A DNA stretch of 64,000 nucleotides, taken from assembly GCF_024323335.1 (NCBI RefSeq), contig NC_066581.1, forward strand, positions 223,267,039 to 223,331,038, given 5' to 3'. The stretch is from Lathyrus oleraceus. Lineage: Eukaryota; Streptophyta; Magnoliopsida; Fabales; Fabaceae. Positions 24,472 through 36,033 of the stretch are shown here, piece after piece. The position numbers were made by a program, and so were the translations under genes. Numbering within the stretch: the stretch's first letter is position 1; each line of letters begins with the position of its first letter. The notes beneath the pieces are model-generated. The model was not told the origin of the DNA. It saw nothing but the letters and a program-made list of their open reading frames with translations, and made no database searches.

Positions 24472-27400
24472 TGTCGCATTACGCGAAAAACCGGCGGGAA
24501 AACAAAACAACAGAGCCACCACCGTGCGTTATTTATCCCAAAAGAGGGAAAGGAAACGCTCGAAGTAAACCTGGAAAAGACATGGTCTCGCGACCAAAGA
24601 GAGATGGGATCGGGAGTCGGTTATGCGAAGGGAAGGTATTAGCACCCCTACGCATCCGTCGTACTCGACGGGATCCACACACAAAAGGAAGGATAAAGGT
24701 TGCTAAACACTGCTCAAACAAACATCAAACACTGGCTGAAAGAGACACAGGAAAAACAAAAGAAACTGACTCGGCAGGATATCGCATCCTGGTCCTACAT
24801 AGTCTATCAGGCACAAACATCAGAGTCGACGTAGTTCGGAACAGGGGAAACGTGCTCGCTAGGATATCGCATCCTATGCATACGTATCTTCTCGGACTAA
24901 AGAAGAATCAGAGCACTCGTAGCTCAGCTAACGCACGCCAAACAAAACCACACAGGAAATCGACTGCCAATCGCTGGACTTACGTCAAACTCCACACAAA
25001 CACAGGCAAACCTGGAAACCGAATTCCAATCGCTGGACTTACATCAGACTCCGAACCAAACACACGCACACTGGAAACCGAATGCCAATCGCTGGACTTA
25101 CATTGGACTCCAAGCACACAACAAAAGGATACAGAATGCCAATCGCTGGTCTTACATCCATCTCCTAACACACACAAAGGGACAAAACAAAAAGGGCGCC
25201 CGGAGAGATCAGCTCATCTCCTGCCTACGTACCTCATCTGGTATGAGGATCAGGGCGACGTAGTTCCCCTACGCAGGGAAAAAGGACTAGCCTAACCAGA
25301 TACAAAGGGAGACACAAACGACTAGGGAGACTACGACTCGAGCCTAGAAGTTGTCATGCATACCATCCCTAAGTTAAGGTTGCTATCTAACTTGCACAGG
25401 GAGCAAGCTATCATAAACAGCACAGGCAAAGCAAACATTCACACAATTAGCACACACTATATACAAACAAAGTGGGCTCACACAAGGTTAGGCTGTGAAA
25501 CACAAGCCAACTGGAATCGGGTGATGTTAGCTCTTAACCCTAACATTGAGAGTTAGGGTGAAGCAGATGAAATGGGAAGTGAAGATAAGACTTCACAGCT
25601 CTTATCCCTGGCCTGGGAGAGCTTTAGACAAATGAAAGTGTGGGAGTTCAGAAAGTTGGAACTCTTCTCCACATATGACTGACTCAACAAGGATCTTGGG
25701 TTAATACCCACAATGCATCAACACAAGGTGTGTGAGCAAAGGGATGACTTACTGAATAGCAGGAGATGGATTGCACATCTCTTTTATCTACCAATTGCCT
25801 CATAGAGGTCTTTTCCTGCTTGGCATAAAGATAAACAAACACAAGCATTGCCTCTTAAGGAGGGCTTCAGACAGGTGCCTGCCCAAGTAACAGGACAGGT
25901 CTTCTAGACTACATGAAGTCAGTGAGTTATACCTCAAATGGTTAAGCAACCAAGCAATAGTAAAACAAGTTCACAATGAACTTAAGCAACTAATGTACCT
26001 GAAAACAATCCAACTCAATCAGTATACAAGTCAAAAAGTCAAACAGACAACCAATGGTCAACAGTTAATAGACATAGTCAAACAAGCAATGCAACAAGGT
26101 GCAAGGCACAAGCTCAAACTCAAATGAGCTACAAGCCACCTACAAAACAACTCAAGATTAGTCAACATCAACCAAATAATCCAACTCAAGCAATGTGAAT
26201 CAATCTCCTCATGGTCATATGCTTCTTATCCTGAAAACAAAGCTCAAACATAAGCACAAACCACTAGGACAAGGCCTAGGGTCAAAGGGGGAGAAATAAT
26301 TCAAAACAGAACATGAAAATTGACATGAATCAAGCTCAATCAATTAAGAACACAATCCAAAAGGTCTCATGTCAATAGCATCAACCAATTTCATTTCACA
26401 ATTCCAATAAGACAAGGTATGCAAATTGGAAGCTCATTGAAGCAACAGAATGAACAAATGCACATTAATTCAAAAATGGTTCAATTAATCTCAAGAAAAA
26501 TCATGGCTAAACAGCACACACAACATGATCAACACACCAAAAATCAAGGCATTTGGACAAGTTTAAGTATGGTAATCAAGTTCATCAAGTCAAGGCAAGC
26601 ACAAACAAGCTCAAATGAGACCCTACATGGTACATCAACTTAGCACAAGCCTAAGACAGAAATGACAAATGGTAAAGACCTCAAACCAAAGCCATAATAA
26701 ACTTCAATATGTCTAGAAACAATGTGCAAAATTTCACATTCATAGGATACACAACCAGCATTTCACAAATCATTGAAGTTCAAGACTATCCAAAAGTGCA
26801 CAAATGATCATACAGCGAGAAAAATCTCCAACAAATCAGAAATCGTTCCAAAAATTCCACAAAACATCATGATCAATCACAACATCCAGAAGAAGCATCA
26901 TACAAAAGATCACATCATTTGGCATTTATTTGGAATGGAAAATAAATTCATCAAGTTGAGCAAGCAAAGGTGTGACACACATTGTCACACCTACATTAAC
27001 ATGAGCATATCTCAACAACCACAAATGCTAAAAATACAAACTCAACACAAAAATGACCAGCAAGATGTCTAGTTTAAGCATACCAAATTTCAAAAGCATT
27101 GGATTGAAACTCATCATTTCACAAGGCATATGGAAAGCAAGGTTCAAAAAGCATACATGTAAACAAACCCTAGGCCAAATAAATTTCCATCCATGCACAA
27201 TTTCTGGAAAAATCATCAAAGAAAACTAGACACAATGAGGAGCAAGATGCAAAAAACCACACATTAGTTGGATCAGTATTTATTGAGTTATGAATTTTAG
27301 AAGTGAATGAAAAATTAAAAAAATCATGTGAAAGCATATGGATGAATATGTAAAGGAAATGAAATAAAATATGAAATGCAATTTGGAAATGGCGTCGGCC

Positions 27401-29273
27401 AGAATCGAAGAGAGGAATTATTTGAATTGAGGCGCTTAACATGTGAAACGCGCCGTTTCACTTAAACGATGTGGCACGGTGAATCAATAGCAACCAATCA
27501 ACATGCCATGTGGCTGCTACGCTGGACCAATGCATGGACATAAACACAAAAACACATGCAATCACACGCTAAGCAGGATCAAATGCAATCTAGAAATGAA
27601 AACCCTAGCTTCTTCATACACATTCATCGTGTTCATACCAGCCAAGAACAAAATTCTCAGAATCATAAAACAAGCACATCATCATGTTCATCTTCCATCA
27701 TACATCACAAATCCATATCTAATTTGTTCTAATTCAACATATATCATGCAAAACGAATGGATTAAGTTTCATATGCCAAACTTCAAATCACCATAACTAT
27801 CATGATACTGCATGAAATTCATGGATCTAAAGCTCAGTTTAATCACCAATGCACGATCTACAACAAACACCTAACAATTTCATGAATTATGAAACTCGAA
27901 TTCTAACCTTCAAGAAGATGCAGAAGTGAAATCAATGGATTTAGGTCTTGAAAAGCAGAAACAGATCTTCCTCAATGCTTATATGGATGACTGGATGAAA
28001 GTTTGAATGTTAATCGTGCTTGATCTTGCTTGAATCTCCAACTGCCATGGATGAGTGTGAGCTTCGAAATGCTTCAAATCTTCATGAAATCCTCTGAATC
28101 TTGCTTCCAAAATACTCAATTATGCTTATGGATGATGATCAAGGAACATGGAAGGTTTTTGAAGAAAATTGATGAAAAGTGAGAGAGAAAATTTGAAGAA
28201 ATTTTTCAGATCTGGAAATTATGATGTGTTAATCCAATTTTCTGTTAGGCTTAGCTATATATATGATGTGCTAATGATGCTTGTTAATCATGCTTAACCA
28301 ATGCAAGTGGAATTAGTGAAAACAAGGGTGTAATGCAAAATTGCAAATGCACCTCATGTATGCAATGGCAATGGAACAGTACTCGAAATTGGCTTGGCAA
28401 TCAATTCAAATTCTCTTTGGAAGCCAAATGCAATGCTAGAATATGGAAACAATGCTTAATTTTTGAATTTGAACTTTCCCTCCAAAATTCAAATGAAAAG
28501 TCAAATATTTTTGTGATGGAAATGCATGGAATATGATGCATGAATTGGATAGTGCATGTCAAGACATGAATGTTGCAAAAAGAACCACTCCATTTGGCCT
28601 TATGGTTTAAAAGTTATGCATGTTTGAAGTTCAAATTCAATTGACCATGTTTGATCCATATCTTCTCAACCATACATGAGAAATTCATTTTCTTGGACTT
28701 TTTGGAAATGGGAGAGCAAGATCTTCAACTTTCATGTTGGACAAAATTTCATTTGAAGCTTGCTTGCTGATGTAATCTTGAGGAGAAAACCTTTCCATTT
28801 TTGGCAGTTTCAAATTACAGGTCACTTACTATTTTTGGAAACTTTTCATCTGACCATAAATTCTCCAATGTTGATGTTTGAAATGTCAAATGAGACTTGT
28901 ATGGACATGAATGAGGCCTCTCTAACCATCTCCCACCTTCAAATCCATGGTTGAATTGACAGTTGACTTTGGTTTACTTTCTAGGGTTTCAGATGAATTG
29001 GACAAGGACTGATGATCTCTGAGCCTTCAATGATTAACCAAACCACTTCAAAATGATCCCTAGGTCACATGAACGCATTGAACCAACCCTAGGGCTTTGC
29101 TTCCATAGGAAATGCACTTGCTTGCTTGCACAACTGGATCTCCTGACCAGTCTTGACTGATGACTTGCACTATGCAATGGACAATGCAATGTTATGCAGT
29201 GGACAATGCAATGCTAATGACCTAAAATGAAAATGTATATACAAAATGGTAGGTGCAAATTTGAGGTGCTACA
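24472..29273 (-). mobile_element. 5' LTR of element B
   Basis: This LTR is 4802 bp and pairs with 7008-11614. It contains the same internal tandem units (24960-25160), hairpins and TATA box. The segment 27653-27848 is absent from the other LTR; the flanks share a CAA, so a microhomology-mediated deletion in the 3' LTR, or an insertion here, is possible. It ends with TGCTACA next to the GTCAC target copy. Confidence 0.92.
28255..28263 (-). promoter_or_regulatory. TATA box of element B 5' LTR
   Basis: The sense strand reads TATATATAG, identical to the site in the other LTR. It would drive the genomic transcript of the element. Confidence 0.6.
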
Positions 29274-30164
29274 GTCACTCACTGGGGTTCATTTGTGACG
29301 GTTGTGGTGATTATCCACTTGGGGTTTATTTGTGGTGACTGGCTGAATAGTTAGTTACTTTGTTGGGGTTCGTTCTGAGAACCTTTTCTTTGGTGTTCGC
29401 TAGTTAGCGTTTGTTATTGTTAGGAGTCGGGTGTAAGTCCATGTATTGGCATTCTGTTTCCTGTTTTTGTTTGTTGTTTGTGTGGAGTCAGGCATAAGTC
29501 CATGTATTGGCATTCTGTTTCCTTGTTGGTTTTGTTGGAGTCGGATGTAAGTCCATGTATTGGCATTCTGTTTCCTTTATGTTGTTGGGAGTCGGGTGTA
29601 AGTCCATGTATTGGCATTCTGTTTCCTGTTGGGTGTTTCTTTTGACGTCTCAGTGTCCCTTTTTTGGTGTTTTGTTTCAGCGTGCGTTAGCCGAGCTACG
29701 AGTGCTCTGATTCTTCCTCTGGATAGAGAAGATACATAGGCATAGGATGCAATGTCCTAGCGAGCATGTCTCCCTTTCCCCGAACTACGTTGACTCTGAT
29801 GTTTGTTTCTGACAAACTACGTAGGCCCAGGATGCGACATCCTGCCGAGTCCACTTCCTCCGTTTTTTCTTTTACTCACCTGTTTATTGTTCCAGTTTGT
29901 GTAGTTTCTTTGAGTAGTTTATTAGCAACCCTTATCCTATTCTTTGAGCTATCTTTTGAGCGTGGATCCCGTCGAGTATGGCAGACGTGAGGGGTGTTAA
30001 TACCTTCCCCTTGCGTAACCGACTCCCGTACCTTGTAATCTCTGGTCGTAAGACTGTTCCTTTCCCTTTCTTAGGTTAGTCCTGCGCTCCCTTTCCGTCA
30101 TAGGATGAATAGCGTCGGTGGCAACTCTGTATTTTTCCCGCCGGTTGTTTTTCGTGTTGCGACA
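29274..30164 (+). mobile_element. 5' LTR of element C, right part
   Basis: This continues the C LTR after element B, starting with the GTCAC target copy. It carries four copies of a unit containing GTAAGTCCATGTATTGGCAT (29420-29640). It also has an uninterrupted GGCATAGGATG site (29739-29749), the empty counterpart of the place where element D entered the 3' LTR. It ends with GTTGCGACA, followed by GC and the PBS. Confidence 0.92.
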
Positions 30165-30166
30165 GC

Positions 30167-30184
30167 TGGCGACTCTGCTGGGGA
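30167..30184 (+). other. Primer binding site of element C
   Basis: The 18 bases TGGCGACTCTGCTGGGGA lie two bases after the LTR end. They are identical to the PBS of element B. Confidence 0.9.
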
Positions 30185-31490
30185 ACTCGAGGAGGTTGAC
30201 CTCTTGCTGGTCCATCTTCCCTAAGCGAGTCAATCCTAGCGCTCTCTAGTGTAGTTTTTAGGGTAGTTTAGGTTGCTTTTACTGCTTATTTATTGCATTT
30301 GTGATTATTATACTGTGATTGTATATATTTGCATATATGTTTGCATGCATCATGTTATCACTGTGTTGGATTCTGGACAGGTGTGGTTTCTCTGATTTGG
30401 GGGTGGGTGTTCTGAGTGGGGCTACAACCCAGGCCCGAGTATACACCTAGGATTAGTGTGGTCTCATGTTTCCTCACATGTTGGATTAACATGATGTTGA
30501 GGCGTGACATACCACAGCCGGACGAGGTTCTTTTGAGAGAAGCTCTTCCTTGTGGAGTTTCCACTATGGTTGGGTTATCTCTCTTTTGGGCTATTGACTT
30601 CGGTGACCGTTCTTTCCCAGATATTTGGTTTAGATGATCTTATGAGAGCTGCACGACACACCCGAAAGGGCAAACCCGTTGAGTATTTCATCCGATTGTC
30701 GAGACCGATTATCCGCCTTAGGATGACCTTATTAGAATTCACCTGTGAGGGGAGGGGTTTGGTTCCTACAGGTACAGGTTTTGTTGGTGACTCTTTGATG
30801 GTGGCTTTGGTTCAGTTCTTGGGTTCTATTTATAAGTCGGATTTATGGATATTTATTTCTAACACGCCGGAGTTCTGTCCGTGGTATTTATCAGTGGGTT
30901 CCGTTTATTTCGGATTCCCCGGGTTGAATTTGGGGTTGCTTGTCCAGAGGATCTTGTTGTTATCCGTTAAGTGGCTTTCCTGTGATGATGGTGATATATC
31001 CTCTGGTTCCGTTTATTTCGGAACCCCGAGTTGGATTTGTGGTTACTTAGTCCTTCGGATGGTTGTGATCAGTTCAGAGACCGGAACTTCCATACAGTTG
31101 GTGTTCAGATGTCTTGGAGGATGGCATTATGCATTGTATTCATGCATCTGCAACATTCCCATTTTGCATTTATCCGCATCTAACTCATGTTTATCCATAT
31201 GCCGGGTACATTCTCGATTGAGATTCTGGTTGAGAGACATCCTGATGTCAGGATGTTGTTGTCGAATTATTATCCGTCTCGATGAAGTCAGAATCGAAGG
31301 ATAGAATGTTCCTCATACAGATAGACATTGCATTCATGCATGAATCATACTAACTTGTCTTCTATTTTGCAGGTGTCGGTTTCTAACGTGTTTGGTTGTT
31401 TCAGGAATCATTGCTCGCGCACGCAGAATCATCCCTTTGCACGTAGCTCGTCCGCACAGATACCCTACCAGACGCAACAAACCCAGACTG
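30185..31490 (+). other. Leader of element C with a strong 3' splice site
   Basis: The leader is about 1.3 kb and has no ORF1. The open frame at 30552-31304 (250 codons) has no resemblance to Ogre proteins and contains two copies of a TTCCGTTTATTTCGGA unit, so I do not call it a gene. At 31348-31354 there is a perfect TACTAAC branch-point sequence, then a pyrimidine-rich run and TTTTGCAG (AG at 31371-31372). A second TTTCAG is at about 31405. A weak candidate donor, TTTAG|GTTGC, lies near 30271. Confidence 0.6.
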
Positions 31491-33193
31491 ATGGATCCAC
31501 CCAACGCTGACATTCTCGAGCTGAAAGAGAAGATGAGTGAATTGATCAACGTCATGCAAGGGTTCGCCCTGGGACAGAAAGCACTCGTCGATAAAGTGGA
31601 GAAGCTTGAGCGGGCTTCGGTTGCCAATAGTGGCAATAATCAAGAGGGTACCTCCAACAATGGTCCTGGTGGTTCTAGGGATGGTGGCGATCCCAGAAGA
31701 AAGGCAACTACTGCTGGTGTAGTCCTCAACAATGGTGGTGGTTTTGGTTTTGCTGCAGGCGGTGGACTAGGTCCTGTGGGCAATACTCTGAAGGATAATC
31801 AGTTTCCTCCTTTCTTTGGGGCTGAGGAGGATAAAGAAGAAGATCAGTTCTCTGTGCTGAACGAGCAGTTCGGTCAGTACGGTGTTCAACCACCAAGCAA
31901 GGAGATTCAGGTACTAGCAGAGAAGATCAGGGCTCTGGAAAGCCATGCTACTCCTGGGGCTATCAATATGACAAACATGGGGCTGGTTGAGGGGATTGTG
32001 ATCCCACATAAGTTTAAAGTGCCCACGTTTGATAAGTACAATGGAAGTTCTTGTCCGGAAACTCATCTTCAGGCCTTTGTCCGAAAGATATCTGCCTACA
32101 CCATGGATCAGAAGCTCTGGATGTACTTCTTCCAGGATAGCTTATCTGGCGGGTCTCTTGAGTGGTATACCAAGTTGAGATCATCAGATATTAAGAGCTG
32201 GCAGGATTTGGGAGATGCTTTCTTTAAACAGTACCAATTCAATGCTGACATGGCACCTAGCCGTACCCAGTTGCAGGGTATGTCTCAGAAGCCGAATGAA
32301 GGGTTTAAAGAGTATGCACAAAGGTGGAGAGAATTGGCTGCCAGAGTTCAACCACCGTTGGTAGATCGGGAGATGTCTGATTTGTTCATGGGTACCCTTC
32401 AGGGGACTTTTACTGAAAGGATGGTGGGTTGTCCCGTCACTGGCTTTGCAGACATAGTAGTGGCTGGTGAGAGGATTGAGAGCTGGCTGAGAATGGGGAA
32501 GATACAGGGGAATGCTCCGTTGTCTGGAGTAAAGAAGCCATTTGGGAACGATCAGCGTAAGAAGGAGGGTGAATCGAGTGCTGTGTATGCTCATAGAGGA
32601 CATGGTAGGGATCGTTACTACCAGCATACTGCTGCAGTAACTATTCCTGCTGATAATCAACCCGCACAACAATAACAACAGCAACGGCAGCCATTTCAGC
32701 AGAGAACACAACGGGTCGGGTATCAAGTGAGAGGAAGGATGACTGATCGTCAGTTCGACAGGCCACCAATGACGTACGCCCTTTTGTTGAAAAGGTTGAA
32801 GGATCTTGGGTTGGTTCAGCTGAGGACGTTGGCTCCGTTGAGACCAGATCAGAGGCCTGCAAGCTATGATGAGAATGCCAAGTGTGAGTTCCATTCTGGT
32901 GCCCCCGGACACAATGTTGAGGATTGTAAAGCCTTCAAGCATGTTGTCCAAGATTTGGTGGATTCTAAGGCCATCAACTTTGCACCGACGCCAAATGTTA
33001 ATGCCAATCCCAAGCCAACGCATGGTCAGGTAATGGTGGGTGTAGTTGCTGAGGATCCAGATCACGTCTGTGCAATGGGTGAAGAGATTGACAGTGACTG
33101 CGAGCTCGACTCGTGGATAAAACCGTGCATACCAGGGATGGAGATCCAGAACTGGAAGGCCGAAAAGATTATCACTGTCACTCTGCGTGAAGA
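31491..33193 (+). pseudogene. gag of element C, protease deleted
   Basis: Gag begins at MDPPNADILEL (31491) and is open for about 395 codons to a TAA at 32673-32675, where a glutamine run (QPAQQ-stop-QQQR) is interrupted. It continues in the same frame to the intron donor. The zinc knuckle variant CEFHSGAPGHNVEDC is present. After NPKPTHG the sequence jumps to the acidic linker DSDCELDSWIKPC, so the whole aspartic protease with its DTGSS motif is missing. The element cannot supply its own protease. Confidence 0.9.
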
Positions 33194-33473
33194 GTAATAT
33201 TTCTGTTGTTAATTCTGTTTGCATGAAAGCCATACGTTTTGCCCGAAACGTAATGGTCCATTGTAAGGGCCACCTTATGTGTTTCATTTTGCATGATTTG
33301 CATCATTAATACAAGGATGTTTTTCGCATTAAAAGCGGTGTTCCCTGTTTTTCATTTATTTTTGCAGTTTAATAAAAATAAAAATAAAAATGGCAATGGT
33401 TATTTTCATTTTCCTTCCTTTTGATTTGTCTTGTTCCGACTCTAAAGCAATGCATGAATCAACATTCATGCAG
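33194..33473 (+). other. Pro-RT intron of element C
   Basis: The intron is 280 bp, with donor GA|GTAATATTT and acceptor TTCATGCAG|ATGCGG. Splicing joins GA+A and then TGC GGT CAT in the RT frame, the same phase as in element B. The intron holds a T-rich stretch and an A-rich run near 33370. Confidence 0.8.
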
Positions 33474-35379
33474 ATGCGGTCATTCTCCGGATCTCATTGA
33501 TAACAATCCTGTTACACCCTTATATGACTTCGACAACCCGATCTATGATGCCGAAGAAGAAGTTGAAGCAGACTGTGAACTGCCAGAAGAGTTAGCCAGG
33601 TTGTTGAAACAAGAGGAGAAGGTGATTCAACCGCACGAGGAGCAAGTCGAGATTGTTAATCTGGGCACCGAGGAGGTCAGAAAGGAAGTGAAAATTGGGG
33701 CCGCTTTGGAGGTAAATGTCAAGAGCAGAATGGTAGCGCTGTTGAAAGAGTATGTTGATATCTTCGCCTGGTCTTATCAAGATATGCCAGGGTTGGATAC
33801 CAATATTGTTGTGCACAAGTTGCCATTGAGAGAAGACTGTCCTCTAGTGAAGCAGAAGTTGCGCAGAACTCGACCCGGGATGGCCATGAAAATCAAAGAG
33901 GAAGTACAAAAGCAGTTGGATGATGGTTTCCTAGCTGTCACTAATTATCCGCATTGGGTCGCGAATATTGTGCCGGTGCCGAAAAAGGATGGAAAGGTGA
34001 GGATGTGTGTGGACTACCGGGATTTGAACAGAGCTAGCCCGAAGGATGATTTCCCATTACCTCACATCGATGTGTTGGTAGATAATACAACTCAATTCTC
34101 GGTGTTTTCCTTCATGGATGGCTTTTCTGGCTATAATCAAATTAAAATGTCGCCAGATGATATGGAGAAAACAACGTTCATCGCACCATGCGGCACTTTT
34201 TGCTATAAGGTGATGCCATTCGGTCTCAAGAATGTCGGTGCCACGTATCAAAGGGCTATGGTGACTTTGTTTCATGATATGATTCATCATGAGATCGAAT
34301 GCTATGTTGATGACATGATAGCAAAGTCCCAAACAGAAGAGGGGCATTTGGTAGACTTGGCCAAGTTGTTTGACCGGTTGAGACAATTCAAATTGAGGTT
34401 GAATCCGAATAAGTGCACTTTCGGAGTGCGGTCCGGTAAGTTGTTGGGGTTTATTGTGAGTGAAAGAGGAATCGAGGTTGATCCTGCTAAGGTAAAAGCA
34501 ATACAAGAAATGCCTGAACCGAGAACAGAAAAGGAGGTTCGTGATTTCTTAGGTAGATTGAACTACATTTCACGGTTCATATCTCATCTAACAGCCACGT
34601 GTGAACCCATATTCAAGCTGTTAAGAAAAGATCAAACGGTCAGGTGGAATGATGATTGCCAAGCGGCATTTGGAAAAATAAAAGAATATTTGCAGAAGCC
34701 TCCGATTCTGATGCCTCTTGTGGAGGGGCGACCGTTAATCCTGTACTTGATAGTCCTCGAGGGGTCTATGGGGTGTGTACTGAGGCAGCATGACGAGTCT
34801 GGTCGAAAAGAGCATGCAATTTACTACCTTAGCAAAAAGTTTACCGACTGTGAAACAAGATATTCACTGCTCGAGAAAACTTGTTGTGCTTTGGCATGGG
34901 CTGCTCGCCGACTGAGAGAGTACATGCTGGTTCATACCACTTTGTTGATTTCCAAGATGGATCCGATCAAATATATATTTGAGAAGCCAGCATTGACCGG
35001 ATGGGTTGCGAGATGGCAAATGATTTTGACTGAGTACGATATTCAGTACACCTCTCAAAAAGCAATAAAGGGGAGTGTATTGTTTGATTACCTCGCCCAA
35101 CAACCCATTGAGGATTATCAACCGATGAAGTTTGAGTTCCCTGATGAGGACATCATATTTCTCAAATCGAAAGATTGTGAGGAACCTATCCCGGAGGAGG
35201 GGCCTGACCCTAAGTCCGAATGGATTCTGATGTTTGATGGGGCCGTTAACGTGAATGGTAGCGGAGTTGGTGCTGTTTTGGTTACGCCGAAGGGATCCCA
35301 CGTTCCTTTTGCTGCCCAACTAACATTTGAATGCACCAACAATGTGGCTTAATACGAAGCTTGTATCCTGGGTATCGAA
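33474..35379 (+). pseudogene. RT, RNase H and partial aRNase H of element C
   Basis: The frame runs from the splice acceptor through RT (CVDYRDLNRASPKDDFP, FMDGFSGYNQI, catalytic YVDDM near 34303-34317) and the first RNase H (LYLIVLEGSMG, lacking the usual aspartate). It enters the second RNase H (FDGAVNVNGSGVGAVL) and meets a TAA at 35350-35352, where other copies read NNEAEYEA. After nine more codons it breaks at a deletion. RT looks complete. The second half of aRNase H and the integrase zinc and DDE regions are gone. Confidence 0.92.
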
Positions 35380-35831
35380 CCTCAGTACGTACATCTACTG
35401 GGGCAACGCCTTTCTCGCTGGTGTATGGGACGGAAGTTGTGCTACCAGTTGAGGTCCAGATTCCGTCATTGAGAGTTCTGATGGATGTGAAATTGGAAGA
35501 GGATGAGTGGGTAAGGACTCGGTATGAAGAGTTGAGCCTGATTGAGGAAAAGAGGCTGGCGGACATTTGTCATGGGCAGTTGTACTAGCAACGTATGAAG
35601 CGTGTTTTTGACTGAAGGGTGCGACCTCGTGTGTACGATGTGGGAGATACGGTGTTGAAAAGGATCCTTCCTCCTCAGAACGATCGTCGGGGCAAGTGGA
35701 CACCCAATTATGAAGGTCCATTCGTGGTCAAGAAGGTTTTCTCTGGCGGAGCCTTGTTGTTGACAACCATGGATGGCGAGGATTTTCCATCTCCTGTGAA
35801 TGCGGACGCAGTTAAAAGATACTTCGTATAA
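35380..35831 (+). pseudogene. Integrase C-terminal remnant of element C
   Basis: The integrase frame resumes at GYRTSVRTSTGATPFSLVYG, that is after the DDE core, and runs to VNADAVKRYFV. Two stops interrupt it (after GQLY at 35586-35588, and TGA before RVRPRVYD). The junction bases GGGTATCGA can be read both as the end of the aRNase H side and as the start of the integrase side, which fits deletion between short direct repeats. By comparison with B about 1.1 kb is missing. Confidence 0.9.
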
Positions 35832-35840
35832 GAGACCCGT

Positions 35841-36033
35841 TGGACGAAAAGAATAAAATAGTCCAGGCAAAAATGGGCATCCCGGCGAACCAAATAAAAA
35901 TGAAAAAAGGTTCGGGAAAAATCTAGGGATAAAAAGAAAAAAACTGTACACCCGGCAAGTCGAAAACCCCACAAGGGCGGCTTGGGCAAAAAAAGGGTAT
36001 CCCGGTGGACTGAAAACCCGAAAGGGTGGTCCA
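35841..36033 (+). other. Tandem hairpin array after pol (element C)
   Basis: Four hairpins follow the stop by 10 bases: TGGAC/GTCCA (35841-35845 with 35861-35865), CGAACC/GGTTCG (35886-35891 with 35909-35914), CAAG/CTTG (35956-35959 with 35981-35984) and TGGAC/GTCCA (36006-36010 with 36029-36033). The last encloses CCC-GAAA-GGG. The third stem pairs CAAG with CTTG where B has TAAG with CTTA and D has TGAG with CTCA. Confidence 0.78.

Larger units (their letters stand above)
7008..29273 (-). mobile_element. Complete Ogre-type retrotransposon (element B)
   Basis: The element is 22,266 bp and inserted in minus orientation. Read on its sense strand it has a 5' LTR (29273 to 24472), PBS, leader, ORF1, gag-pro, a short intron, RT, RNase H, aRNase H, integrase, hairpin array, long 3' UTR, PPT and a 3' LTR (11614 to 7008). 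Its termini are TGTAGCACC and GCGACA. Flanks GTCAT (7003-7007) and GTCAC (29274-29278) are a 5-bp target duplication with one mismatch. LTRs differ by about 2-3% over the first 300 bp compared by eye. Size and order fit published Ogre elements of Fabeae. Confidence 0.93.

Noticed and set aside
30552..31304. 250-codon open frame in the leader of C, candidate ORF1
   Set aside because: No resemblance to ORF1 of B, odd composition, and it lies within the proposed leader intron.
31334..33287. Long minus-strand frames opposite gag of C (for example 32184-33287)
   Set aside because: They are antisense shadows of the gag frame; sense-strand protein similarity to B and D is unambiguous.
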